A DNA stretch of 64,000 nucleotides, from NCBI GenBank assembly GCA_025642075.2, contig JAODUO010000985.1, forward strand, positions 50,001-114,000, read 5' to 3'. The notes under the pieces were generated by a model, which was not told the DNA's origin, searched no databases, and saw only the letters and a list, made by a program, of their open reading frames with translations. Below, one piece after another: positions 19,079 to 29,034 of the stretch (the first letter of the stretch is position 1; each line of letters opens with the position of its first letter). Origin of the DNA: Ridgeia piscesae. Taxonomy: Eukaryota; Annelida; Polychaeta; Sabellida; Siboglinidae. Made by a program: the position numbers and the translations under genes.

Positions 19079-19215
19079 GTTACGTGATGACCATCACTGA
19101 ATGAAACATACGTAATGCCACATTACTTGCCTGCTGACTTCATTGCCGTGTTCCGCACGAGGCCAAGTACATTCCAGGTGGTGCTGCATTTACTTGGTGC
19201 AGTGACCACCCCCAG
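19079..19215 (+). pseudogene. Possible PIF/Harbinger nuclease N-terminal remnant
   Basis: In one plus frame the conceptual peptide contains HYLPADFIAVFRTRPSTFQ and then VVLHLLGAV before a stop. This pattern (aromatic-rich lead, D-F-x-x-x-F-R-x-x-x-x-T-F, then L-x-x-L) resembles the region before the DDE domain of Harbinger nucleases. Two stops lie upstream in the same frame and no DDE catalytic core follows, so it would be a broken remnant. The assignment rests on a short motif. Confidence 0.3.
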
Positions 19216-20026
19216 GTGCTGATTATGTAGCATTTTTGCATACCATTATAGTTCAAAAATACTTTATCTTGTGTTTACTTCATTTACTATTTATCCTTCT
19301 TTACTGTTGAATGTGCAGTGACATGCGCCTGTTTTCTTGGTCACAGTAACTTCTTTTGTAATATTGTGCAATGTTGTACTTTTGTTTTTATGCAACATTA
19401 TCTACTGTTCAGTATAAAAATAGTGTTGTAACATTCAGCACTTTTAAATTACCTCACTATTGGTATGTTGTGAAGATTCGCAATGTGTTTCAGTCCACAT
19501 ATATTTATGCTTGCATATAAATAACTTTCTCTTTTATATAATCATGGAAAAATGTGTGTCACTCATGTAGATAATGTATATGAATAAATATTCTTCGTTG
19601 TGGTGTATTTGTCAGTGTAAAGCATAAAACAATTGTGTAAGCTGATAATTTTTATTATAGAATTTGTTGTAATGTAAATGCTATAACATTTTTTTGGGGT
19701 AAAACATGAATGCACATTAGCATATGGAACATGAACAATAAACACATGTAAGTAAACACTTGTTGTCAGTCATTGTGTGATAAATTCCATACAAAGTTTT
19801 AATGTTTTGCAGATTAATACCATACAAATGTGAACACAACAGTAATTACTTTTACATATTATTATTAAGTAAGCCTGAAACATGTAAAACAACAACTCGC
19901 ATGTCACATATTTAAACAAAATAATACTATCATAGTCAAACCTTCACAATGGTAAGGTACATATTGTAGGAACAAATCACTGTATTCACAATTTGTTTGA
20001 TTTTCAGTGTTATGCTTCATAATGGC
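19216..20026. other. AT-rich stretch without recognised gene
   Basis: Short open frames only. It probably represents the deleted or decayed middle of the putative Harbinger-like element or its flank. Confidence 0.4.
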
Positions 20027-20311
20027 TTACATATAATATGGGAGCATGAAGATAAAATGGAAACTAAGGTGCACAAAATCCCTCTTGGCAGTTTGTAGTG
20101 CATGTCTCTCCAAATTTGGAGTTAATCTGCCTTCCAGTTTTCCAAGGATTTTTCTAGTGGCTTGCCCAAATGTTTGGTTGTTGTCCTTGACGAGTTTATA
20201 AGAAGACACCAGTGTCTTCCATCTGCCATGTAATTGTCTGGGTGTGAATGTATACCCATTTAGTTTCATGATGTTTTCAACCCCTTTCCACATGGCGAAA
20301 GGACAGTGCAT
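20027..20311 (-). pseudogene. Myb/SANT-like DNA-binding domain fragment
   Basis: A 94-codon minus-strand frame contains WKGVENIMKLNGYTFTPRQL followed by HGRWKTLVSSYKLVKDNNQ. This is the second half of a Myb/SANT-like (MADF-related) trihelix: an aromatic-anchored recognition helix with conserved W-K-x-L and Y-K. The first helix, with its leading Trp, is missing. An in-frame TAA lies just before the ATG, and the retrotransposon LTR starts 40 bp upstream. Such proteins are the second gene of PIF/Harbinger elements and also occur as domesticated host genes. A spliced upstream exon cannot be excluded. Confidence 0.5.
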
Positions 20312-20351
20312 TTATGGTATAAATACTACGGGTTGTTCGTTAGGATGTATA

Positions 20352-20528
20352 TGTTAGGTACCGTGCGGCACTTGCCGGTATTTTAAATGGACTTCATGGG
20401 ACTTGACCAATCACAGCGGCTGTATTATACGATACAGTTACGAAAGTCGGTTGTCGAGTGATTAAACTGGTTTTGGCACAATGTGAGTTGTCTCTGTATT
20501 ATATTAGTTTTTGTTATAAGACATAACA
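20352..20528 (+). repeat. 5' LTR
   Basis: 177 bp, begins tgttaggtacc and ends gacataaca. It contains attattagttttt-type AT-rich sequence near its 3' part. By eye it is identical to the 3' LTR. Confidence 0.95.
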
Positions 20529-20530
20529 AA

Positions 20531-20550
20531 TTGGCGACGAGGATGGGATC
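20531..20550 (+). other. Primer binding site candidate
   Basis: tggcgacgaggatgggatcc lies two bases after the 5' LTR, the standard place for the tRNA primer site. I cannot assign the tRNA without comparing to tRNA 3' ends. Confidence 0.55.
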
Positions 20551-20657
20551 CTGGTTGGTCACGGATCATGCAAGACTACTGTGAGTGCGGCTAGACAACG
20601 AATGTTGGAAAACAAAGTGACTTTGATGCGGCGTGGTTTTCTGCTTCGAAAGATAAG

Positions 20658-20885
20658 TTGAAAATGGGCGAAGAGGGCAGAACGTCGTACAGCTTCGGCA
20701 AAGTAATGAAGTATAACCAAGGTGCCGACTGGGAAGCTTATACGGAACAGTTGGACTTTTACTTCCTTGCGAACGGAGTAACTGACGATCAAACCAAAAA
20801 AAGCAATTTTATTGTCGAATGTGTCCACGGAGACATATCAGCTGCTCAAAGACTTGTTGGTACCAGCCACACCGAAAGACGCTGA
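20658..20885 (+). pseudogene. gag: Gag N-terminal part, truncated by frame disruption
   Basis: A 75-codon frame starting at the first or third Met (MKMGEEGRTSY). It carries the typical retrotransposon capsid start, with ADWEAYTEQLDFYFLANG. The frame loses family resemblance after a run of seven A at about 20,796-20,802. The capsid homology resumes in another frame, that of the long gag-pol ORF. A one-base length change in the A run is the simplest explanation. The position, early in capsid, does not fit a normal programmed gag-pol shift. Confidence 0.7.
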
Positions 20886-23800
20886 GGTAACGTATTCGGT
20901 GATAGTGGGCCGGTTGCAAAAACACACAAAGCCAGAGAAATCAGCATTGGTTGCTCGATACGAGTTTGACAATCGATCAAGACAGGTTAGTGAATCTGTG
21001 TGCGATTACGTCGCAACGCTGAAGCATTTGGCAAGTGAATGCAAATTCAGTGACGTAACGCGAGCCGAACGTTTGCGAGACCGTTTGGTATCTGGCATAC
21101 GAGATGACAAGATGCTCAGAGATCTGTTGAGAGAAAAACTCGATGATTTAACATTCGAAATTGCCGTGAGACGATGTCTGGCAATAGAACAAGCCAACCG
21201 AGACGTTCAGGTCTTTCAAGGAGAGACTGGTAAGGAGGCAAGAGTGCACAAATTAGACAGCTGCAGTAGACAGCCTAGACAACAGAACAGTAAAGCGATG
21301 CCAAGAAACACTAACCAGCGACAGTTTCAGCGTGCAGACACCGTGTCAAAGTGTTACAGGTGCAACGGACAACACAATCCAAAAGTATGTCCATTTATCA
21401 AGGAGAAATGTTACCAGTGTGGTAAAGTCGGTCATATTCGAAAGGCATGCCGACAGAAGGCTAACAAACAGCCACCGGCAACGTCATTGCACGTCATGCA
21501 AGGCAACGAAGACGCCGAGCGACATGACTGGACAGGACTGTACCGAGTGTCCAAAGGAAATGACCGGAAGCCAATTTCCGTGACGATGGAAGTTGAAAAC
21601 AGAGAACTTGTGATGGAGTTAGATACGGGTTCAGCTGTCTCTGTCATCGGGGAGGAGAAATATCATGAACAGCTGCGGCATGTACCTTTAGAAAGCACCA
21701 CTATACAGCTACACACATATACGGGAGAAACTGTGAAACCGTTGGGCGTGTTGTCAGTTAAAGTTCGTTATGGAGAACAAAGCAAGTATCTTCAGTTGTA
21801 TGTGATGAAAGGAATTGCACCTACACTGCTTGGTCGGGAGTGGTTGCACTCTATCCGTTTGAACTGGCCTGTAATGCGTCTAGAGACGCAGTCTGGTTTC
21901 CGAGATGTGCTCGACAAACATGCAGCGGTGTTCTCTGACGAACTCGGACGGTTATTGAACATCAAAGCACGGATCCAACTGAAAGAAGAGCCGAAACCAC
22001 GATTCTGGAAAGCCAGACCTGTCGCATTTGCACGAAAGCCAGCTGTTGAGCGAGGGTTGGACCAATTGGAAGCAGAAGGGACCGTGAAGCGTGTGACTCA
22101 CAGCGAGTGGGCAGCACCGATAGTCACACCAATCAAGAAGGACGGTGAAGTTCGAATTTGCGGTGATTTCAAAGTGACAATAAATCCACAGCTCGACGTG
22201 GATGAGTACCCCCTGCCACGAATTGAAGAGATCTACGCAAATCTGAGTGGTGGTCAACAGTTCAGCGTAATTGATCTACGACAGGCGTACCTTCAGATGG
22301 AGGTTGAGGAAGAATCGAAGACTTACCTGACTGTTAACACACATCGCGGACTGTACCAGTATCAACGATTACCGTATGGAGTGGCATCAGCACCAGCGGT
22401 ATGGCAAAGAGCAATGGACCAAGTCCTACAAGGTATTCCGGGTGTCCAGTGCTATCTTGACGACATCATTGTCACAGGCAGAACTCGAGAAGAACATCTG
22501 AAAGCCCTTGACAAGGTACTGGGACGACTAGAGGAACATGGACTAAAGGCCAACAGAGAGAAATGCAAATTTCTGCAGAACTCAGTTGAGTACTTGGGCC
22601 ATGTCATCACTGCCGAGGGACTACACCAGTCACCAAAGAAAGTGCAAACTATGGCAGGCTTGCCTAGTCCTCAGAACGTTGGACAGTTGAGATCGTTCTT
22701 GGGAATGGTGCAGTACTATGCACGTTTCTTATCAGACCTGGCTACACATCTTGCACCACTGCATAGACTTTTGCAGAAAGACGAACCCTGGATCTGGGGC
22801 AAAGAGCAGGAATGTGCGTTCAGAACCGTGAGAGAAATGCTGTTTCAGGATCGAGTCCTTACTCACTTCAACCCGGACTTGCCCGTGGTTGTGGCATGCG
22901 ACAGTTCGTCGTATGGCCTGGGCGCCGTCTTATCACATCGGATGCCGGACGGAAGTGAACGACCGGTAGCTCAAATCGAGAAGGAAGCTCTCGGACTCTA
23001 CTGGGGTGTCAGAAAGTTTCAGCCGTACTTGGAGGGTCGTCGGTTCATATTGATCACAGATCACAAACCCCTGAAGTATATCATGGACCCTGGAAAGGCA
23101 GTACCAGTCACAACAGCAGCACGATTGCAACGCTGGTGTCTCTTCCTTGGTGCCTTTGCGTATCAAATTGAGTATCGAGGTTCCAAACAGCATGCAAACT
23201 GTGATGGATTGTCTCGTCTACCGCTTCGTCAGGTGCCAGACGACAAGCCTGATGAGGTCGAAATGTTTCACATGACCGTTGTTGAGACGTTACCAGTCAC
23301 GGAAAGAGAGCTCAGAAGAGAAACACACAGAGACGCACTGCTTTCTCGTGTGGTACGACTGGTGGAGTCAGGTTGGGAAGGTGTCGTATCGCAACCGAAC
23401 TTCGCACCTTACCTCAATCGCAAGGACGAACTGACAATGTGGGGTAACAGAGTGATTGTTCCCACAAAACTGCGAGGCAGAGTGATGGAGACACTGCATG
23501 AGGGACACATGGGGACTGTAAAAATGAAGGGACTTGCAAGAGGGTATGTCTGGTGGCCCCGAATGGATGAAGACATCGAAGACGTGACAAAGAGATGTGA
23601 AGGATGTCAAGGTGTCGCAAACAACCCGAAACAAGCTCCGCTGCACAGATGGGAATACCCAGCGTACCCATGGCAACGACTGCATATCGATTTTGCAGGA
23701 CCATTTCAAGGAAAAATGTTCTTGGTCGTAGTGGACGCACACACCAAATGGCCTGACATTTTTGAGATGCGGAACACAACTGCAGCAGAAACTGTAGCTA

Positions 23801-24192
23801 CTCTGCGATCCTTATTTGCAAGAATGGGTCTGCCAGAGCAAGTTGTGTCAGACAATGGACCTCAGTTCGTGTCTGGAGAATTCAAACATTTCACAGAAAT
23901 GAATGGTATCCGACACGTGACTGGCGCTCCGTATCATCCATCCACCAACGGCTTAGCGGAACGCATGGTTCAAAGTTTCAAGAACGCTGTCAAAGCTGAC
24001 AGATCGGATCGATCTATCCAACACAAGCTCGACAGATTTCTGTTTGCGTATCGCCCAGCACCACATGCTACAACAGGACACAGTCCAGCTCAACTGTTGT
24101 TTGGTAGAAATCTGAAGTCGAGGTTGGATCTTCTGCAGACCAACTATGCGGCGGCTAAATCGCACTGCGACCGGCTCATGCATACCGACTGA
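20812..24192 (+). CDS. pol: Retrotransposon gag (rest)-pol polyprotein
   Basis: An 1,126-codon open frame; the true start is upstream in another frame, so the first codon here (TTG) is not an authentic start. Two zinc knuckles start near residues 181 and 198 (CYRCNGQHNPKVC, CYQCGKVGHIRKAC). Protease has LDTGSAVSVI near 270. RT carries YLDDIIVTG near 548, with the catalytic Asp pair. RNase H has VVACDSSSYGLGAV near 694. Integrase has an HHCC zinc finger from about 896 and a D,D-35-E core (HIDFAG, SDNGPQF, NGLAERM). All key catalytic residues are intact. The frame ends at TGA just after the integrase core, before the C-terminal region found downstream in the same frame. Confidence 0.93.
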   Translation: MSNVSTETYQLLKDLLVPATPKDAEVTYSVIVGRLQKHTKPEKSALVARYEFDNRSRQVSESVCDYVATLKHLASECKFSDVTRAERLRDRLVSGIRDDKMLRDLLREKLDDLTFEIAVRRCLAIEQANRDVQVFQGETGKEARVHKLDSCSRQPRQQNSKAMPRNTNQRQFQRADTVSKCYRCNGQHNPKVCPFIKEKCYQCGKVGHIRKACRQKANKQPPATSLHVMQGNEDAERHDWTGLYRVSKGNDRKPISVTMEVENRELVMELDTGSAVSVIGEEKYHEQLRHVPLESTTIQLHTYTGETVKPLGVLSVKVRYGEQSKYLQLYVMKGIAPTLLGREWLHSIRLNWPVMRLETQSGFRDVLDKHAAVFSDELGRLLNIKARIQLKEEPKPRFWKARPVAFARKPAVERGLDQLEAEGTVKRVTHSEWAAPIVTPIKKDGEVRICGDFKVTINPQLDVDEYPLPRIEEIYANLSGGQQFSVIDLRQAYLQMEVEEESKTYLTVNTHRGLYQYQRLPYGVASAPAVWQRAMDQVLQGIPGVQCYLDDIIVTGRTREEHLKALDKVLGRLEEHGLKANREKCKFLQNSVEYLGHVITAEGLHQSPKKVQTMAGLPSPQNVGQLRSFLGMVQYYARFLSDLATHLAPLHRLLQKDEPWIWGKEQECAFRTVREMLFQDRVLTHFNPDLPVVVACDSSSYGLGAVLSHRMPDGSERPVAQIEKEALGLYWGVRKFQPYLEGRRFILITDHKPLKYIMDPGKAVPVTTAARLQRWCLFLGAFAYQIEYRGSKQHANCDGLSRLPLRQVPDDKPDEVEMFHMTVVETLPVTERELRRETHRDALLSRVVRLVESGWEGVVSQPNFAPYLNRKDELTMWGNRVIVPTKLRGRVMETLHEGHMGTVKMKGLARGYVWWPRMDEDIEDVTKRCEGCQGVANNPKQAPLHRWEYPAYPWQRLHIDFAGPFQGKMFLVVVDAHTKWPDIFEMRNTTAAETVATLRSLFARMGLPEQVVSDNGPQFVSGEFKHFTEMNGIRHVTGAPYHPSTNGLAERMVQSFKNAVKADRSDRSIQHKLDRFLFAYRPAPHATTGHSPAQLLFGRNLKSRLDLLQTNYAAAKSHCDRLMHTD

Positions 24193-24276
24193 ATCACTCG
24201 CTAGGCCACGGCACAGTTAGTCGGAGGGTAGCGCCTGTGCGGCGCCTAAGCTAGTCTGGGGACATGCATATGAGCC
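24173..24276. repeat. Small inverted-repeat insert in the integrase region
   Basis: ggctcatgcat at 24173-24183 and atgcatatgagcc at 24264-24276 are inverted copies with a two-base loop-out. They bracket about 80 bp of GC-richer sequence that brings in-frame stops. Homology to integrase halts at the left arm and resumes shortly after the right arm. It looks like a foldback or MITE-like insertion, or a local rearrangement. Confidence 0.45.
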
Positions 24277-24366
24277 CTGAAGCCGAACATCAAACGAGTA
24301 GTTGATGGGAGACTTCTGAAAAATGAGAAAGGAACTCTGGTTTCTTTTCAGAATGGAGAGAAGGTC

Positions 24367-24747
24367 ATGGTTCGACACTATCACAGAGGACCGAAATGGC
24401 TAAAAGGAGAAGTGTTGGAGCGAATTGGTCCAGTACTGTACAAGGTTCTCGTAGACGGGGCTACGTGGAGACGCCACGTGGATCAGATGCGACGATCCGA
24501 GGGTGTAGAGTACAGGAACTATGACTACTCGTCAACGCAAGCACCGAGCGAAACGGCAGGGCCGTCGTCCGAGCCGAGCGAGGCCGCGGTTCCACCCGTG
24601 ACAAGTGAACCAGCGGAATTGACGGAAGAGCACGGGCGAGACGTGTCACCAGTAGCGGATGATCGTGTTGTAACTTCCGGGGTAAAGACAACTCGTTCGG
24701 GCCGGGTGTCCCGAGTTCCCGTTACGCTAAAGGACTATGTGTACTAG
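24367..24747 (+). pseudogene. Integrase C-terminal region, cut off from pol
   Basis: This is in the same frame as the pol ORF but separated by stops between 24190 and 24330. It has KVMVRHYHRGPKWLKGEV-type sequence, then VLYKVLVDGATWRRHVDQMR, the SH3-like (GPY/F-type) DNA-binding C-terminal domain. A Ser/Glu/Pro-rich tail follows, ending TRSGRVSRVPVTLKDYVY. A TAG stop ends the element's coding region just before the polypurine tract. Confidence 0.8.
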
Positions 24748-24763
24748 AGACACTCGGACACAA

Positions 24764-24781
24764 AGAAAAAAAGGGGGGAAG
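24764..24781 (+). other. Polypurine tract
   Basis: aagaaaaaaaggggggaag directly precedes the 3' LTR, where plus-strand DNA synthesis is primed. Confidence 0.85.
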
Positions 24782-24958
24782 TGTTAGGTACCGTGCGGCA
24801 CTTGCCGGTATTTTAAATGGACTTCATGGGACTTGACCAATCACAGCGGCTGTATTATACGATACAGTTACGAAAGTCGGTTGTCGAGTGATTAAACTGG
24901 TTTTGGCACAATGTGAGTTGTCTCTGTATTATATTAGTTTTTGTTATAAGACATAACA
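24782..24958 (+). repeat. 3' LTR
   Basis: 177 bp; no difference from the 5' LTR seen by eye. It is followed by the TATA target-site copy at 24959-24962. Confidence 0.95.
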
Positions 24959-25195
24959 TATAACCTCTCAGCAAAGTTATTTGTCGCAAATTAACACGAG
25001 GCAAACACGTTTTGAGGCATGTTTTGATAGCAAGCGTAAATCACGTGACTAGTGCGCCATAATCCCTGACAGTGATTTAAACAAATGTAAGATGTTTTTG
25101 TATTGAACGACATTTTAAGCAACTCTTCACAGTGATAATCACAGGAGAGTTAACGGAAATGTCAATCGGAAAATTTATAACGGAAAAATGTCAGC

Positions 25196-25408
25196 GCAAC
25201 AACGCCACGATCGCTATCGGCAACACATCGCTGCCATCGCTTCGGGCACGCCACGTACGTTACCGGCAACGCCACGACCGCTAGGGTAACACATCGGCGC
25301 CACCGCTACTGGCAAAAGCCACGACCGCTATCGGTAACACGCCGCCGCCATCGCTTCGGGCACGCCACGTACGTTACCGGCAACGCCACGACCGCTATGG
25401 GTAACAGT
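25196..25408. repeat. GC-rich tandem duplication, unit about 114 bp
   Basis: gccatcgcttcgggcacgcc occurs at about 25,233 and 25,347, in a larger repeated block of ccacgaccgct and ggtaacac motifs. It is much richer in CpG than its surroundings, so it is probably part of a recent transposable element or satellite. Confidence 0.7.
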
Positions 25409-26126
25409 TTATACAGAGGACGTGATTAACTTGTATTGTATATCTCGTTTTATTTATTTGAACCAGTGTTTGATTGGTCTTTTATTTATGTATTTTACTT
25501 ATTTATTTACGTATGTTTATTACCTTTCTAAATGAAGATGTGGGATGATTTATGTACATTAGGCTAGTGTATTACCTTTCTGTGTCATATGAACTTTCTG
25601 TTTTTGATGTTCGGTATTAAAGTCATCTCTGTTTACTCATGTGTTTGGTGTTATAAAATAGGCCTCCCTAACGAAAATATTACAACTACAGATAGTTTAT
25701 ACAACAAATAATCATCATTTTCATTACCTTTTGATATAACATACTGCAATAATTATATTTTAAATTTCATAGATATATTATTTTGGACCACAGTTTATAA
25801 ACGGTATTTGAATTCATTATTTCGCTTTCGTAATTTTAATCATGATTAAAAACCAGTAGTGGCGACATCTGGCGAAGGTACATAGATTTTTGCGTAACGT
25901 ACAGCAAACGAAATTTACATGTTTTGCCATATTTCTATAAAAAAGGGAAACGGACAAATAAAATAAAGGCCGAAAATTTAACAAAGTTCAAGTAAGTCGC
26001 TCGTGTTGTGTAAGTGACATACTATAATGGAACATAATTCAGAAGAAACAGTTATTTAAACATAAACACACACATGCCTTCTTAATCAATAGTATAGCAC
26101 TTACGTTCGGTCACGTAGCATATGTC

Positions 26127-26275
26127 GGGCTATTTGTCTGTATTTATCCGGTGAAATAGCGCATATGCAAACATGTCATGGGCTATTTGTCCATATCCGG
26201 ACGAATAGCGTATACTTAAACATGGGCTATTTGTCCGTATCCGGACGAATAGTCCCCCAGGCTATTCGTCCATGG
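26127..26275. repeat. Cluster of palindromic units
   Basis: Three or four units at about 45-55 bp spacing, each an inverted repeat with arms ctatttgtcc and ggacgaatag around a 4-6 nt centre. Copies lie at 26127-26165 (degenerate), 26180-26214, 26224-26256 and a half copy after 26257. Confidence 0.7.
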
Positions 26276-26937
26276 CCTATTATTTAATATCAAATACATG
26301 CCTTTTAATAAAAAAGACTTTTTTGATTTTCAATTCAAATACACCAAATATATATTCTCTATATTCAAAATACAAATGCGTATTTGAACCCAACCCTGGT
26401 GCTTAGTCACACATCGTATAATAAATATGAGATTTTCCGTCAACGCCTCGAAATTTGGCATTTGAATCGTTGAGTTCATTTATCTATTCGGGGATCGCTA
26501 ATTTGCAGTCTGTGCATGTGCCAAAAAGAAAGTGTGGACTGTGGTGAGCATTTCGTTCAAAATATCAACAGTGGAATGTATTGGGTAGCTTTAGACCAAA
26601 GCAATTCAGCGATTAGACTAGTGTTCATTACGGACAGGGCATGTTTCGAGACGTGAGACAGTGTATGCATGGAGCGTGCGCTGGACCTGCTAATCATTTT
26701 TTCTTAGTGAATTATTTATTCAACATAATTTTAATGAATGATCCATCTCTCTGCTCCCTCGTATTAAAAGTAATCCCGCCATCTTCAGCATAGTTTGACG
26801 ATCTTGCCGATACGTAAATATCGTCAAATCTAACCCTCTCGATATTCAATTTTCCCCAAGAATTTCTTGCAGACCTCGGCGCAACTGTTCATACCAGATT
26901 TAGTTGAGTCGTGGAAACCATGCCATGGAATTAAAGG

Positions 26938-27141
26938 ATGACTGGCCTGAAAGATGAAACTGCCGAAGTGTTTGTCTACCACTGTAAAGAATTTAGTCTC
27001 AACAATTCCTGGAGAAATATCGGGAAAAGATTAGGCCTAACCCTTGAAGCTGAATTACGTAAAGTACATACCCTGATCACGGAGCAATGTCAACTATTGA
27101 AAGTGAAACTTAAACATGTCAGATCATATCAATGTGAGTGA
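26938..27141 (+). other. 67-codon ORF, weak death-domain-like look
   Basis: The ORF starts MTGLKDETAEV and contains NNSWRNIGKRLGLT then EAELRKVHTLITEQ. The pattern W-x-x-I-G-x-x-L-G-L followed by an E-rich helix recalls half of a death-fold domain. It is short and isolated, with no supporting splice sites found. It may be a lone exon, a decayed fragment, or chance. Confidence 0.2.
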
Positions 27142-28768
27142 AAAAGAAACCGTGGACCAACTTACATTTCTGTTATATTTACCATTTACTTCTCTGTTAA
27201 TGTTAGATGACATAGTATTTATTAACCTGGTGATTACTGATACATTCTGCATTGGACAACAAGAATGTTTAATGTTTGTTTTTGTTTAAGGCTAAGTTTT
27301 CAATAAATAAAATGTAAACACATAAACGACTCTTACTTCTGCGACAATGTAAGAGACAAGATGACAGCATTACATTTGCTTTATTGTTAAAAGGCACACC
27401 ACCATGTTGTTCTCGCATACAAATATTTCACATTTGTAAGTAGAACTGGCATAACGTATTACAAACATTAATAGCCTTCTTAAGGCTCTCATTTCCACTG
27501 GTACACACGCAGGTCGTTGCAAAACTCAGTGTTTCATTATAGTTTGAATATAGAACAATATATTTGTAATACAAAGGAAAACAAGCATTCCAAACAGAGG
27601 GAAAGGAACTAGTTTGATAGATTGAAGTTGCATTTAAAATATCTGCCCCTATAAGTAATATAACTTGAAACATAAAACCTGCAATATTGTATTTTTGTTA
27701 CTGGCATGACAAAGTGTCGCTCTCATATATAGCTTATATTTAATCTACCATGTTATTTCATTGCAAATATGGCTGCATGTCTATATCCAATAGTCACTTT
27801 GCAAGTTGACTACTACTGATGTACTATCTTTAAATGACATGCAAGGTCATTGATTACACGTTTTCACTGTGATCCAACACCAACCAAATATATTACATCA
27901 GTCTTTAGCTGTTAAAATAACAAGTACAAAAATGCGTAAGTTGATACAGAATTATTTTAGGGCATTGACAAACAAGTTTATTTTCTAATTCAAACTCACC
28001 TAATTCTGTGTGTGCAGTGAGATATTTCTGTCATGTGAAAACACACAGGTCTTAGAATTTCCAATATGGAGAGACATTAAACACATAATTAATGTAATTA
28101 ATGTAAAACTCCGGGTTTCATCTGTCACCTTCCCACTGAGCTAGTGACTGAGAAACATTCAACACACAGGTGCAGTAGCTTAACATAGTTTAAATATGTG
28201 AAAATATCATAGGTGTGTATGTCAATATAACAAATGCTCCTTGTTGAGTCACTAATTATTTTGTGTGTAAAAACTGTATACTGTATATATCGTCAAGTCC
28301 AGTCAAGATTGAGTTAGTTGAGGGGGTAATCAAAATATAATTATGGGAGACAAGATCTTGTTCTTACAGGTTGAAAGAAACGTTAGTGAATAACTGTTTC
28401 TTGTACATGTAGTAGCTGCTGCCCGCAACAGCCACAAGTTCAACTGGACATGTTGTCACCTGAACAATTTATACAACATGCCAGTAAATTCTGGTTATAA
28501 TATGTGCTTTAGTGCTTTTTTACAAAACAAATAAAATAATGATAATATTACAAGATAAAACATAGAAACCATGAGTACATTGCATTCACTCCATTTCTGG
28601 TCACACCAGGAGGACCTGTCAACTGATATTCTGGTGTACAAATATCAGCGCCTATCAAGATACTTATGCAAGATGGGAGGCATAGATCAACCTCTCTGAT
28701 GGAAAACACTGTAATTATCAAAAACACCATCTTTAAGACAGGACAGGTGAACAGGTCCACGTCAGTGA

Positions 28769-29034
28769 TCACTCAACCGCGACAAAGCCAGCGGAAATGG
28801 TACCAGGGGTGATGGGGGTGATGACCTCCTGCTTCGAGTGAGGGCGATCGTACTCTTCCGTAGGGAGGTCAGGGAGAGGTTTGGGGGTTGGAGAGGCAGC
28901 ACCATTCATATAATCGCCGCGTTCATCACTCCAGTACACCCCAATAGCAGCTTGCTTGGGGCTCATGGGTGGCTGCTGGCCACTGACGACATGTTCGGGA
29001 CTACTTGCCTTGTAGGGTTCGTTTCCCACCATTC
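28769..29034 (-). CDS. PKHD1L1: Exon 25: cytoplasmic tail and stop
   Basis: It starts GMVGNEPYKASSPEHVVSGQ and is rich in Pro, Ser and Thr (SPTPKPLPDLP, TPITPG), ending SAGFVAVE then TGA. It is an 87-residue tail with possible SH3-binding PxxP motifs. An AG acceptor after ctcctgcag and phase 1 match exon 24 across a 7.5-kb intron. Confidence 0.9.

Larger units (their letters stand above)
20352..24958 (+). mobile_element. Ty3/gypsy LTR retrotransposon, full-length but disabled
   Basis: The element is 4,607 bp with TG...CA ends, 177-bp LTRs in which I see no difference, and TATA direct repeats on both sides (20348-20351 and 24959-24962). Domain order is gag with two CCHC knuckles, protease, RT, RNase H, integrase, which is the Ty3/gypsy order. 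There is no envelope-like ORF. Matching LTRs indicate a recent insertion. The body carries a +1 frame disruption in gag and stops between the integrase catalytic core and C-terminal domain, so this copy is probably non-autonomous unless these are assembly errors. The RT motif YLDDIIVTG and the short C-terminal region suggest the Mag or K02A2.6-like lineages, unconfirmed. Confidence 0.95.
24963..28768. other. Intergenic stretch with small repeats
   Basis: No confident gene. It includes the GC-rich duplication, the palindromic cluster and a 67-codon ORF listed separately. The right end is probably 3' UTR of the fibrocystin-L-like gene; an AATAAA on minus near 27,978-27,983 is one possible polyadenylation signal. 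Confidence 0.5.

Noticed and set aside
20658..20885. Programmed gag-pol frameshift at the A7 run
   Set aside because: The shift would fall early inside capsid, not at the gag-pol boundary; an indel is simpler.
21432..24183. Minus-strand ORFs across the retrotransposon
   Set aside because: Shadows of the gag-pol frame on the opposite strand.
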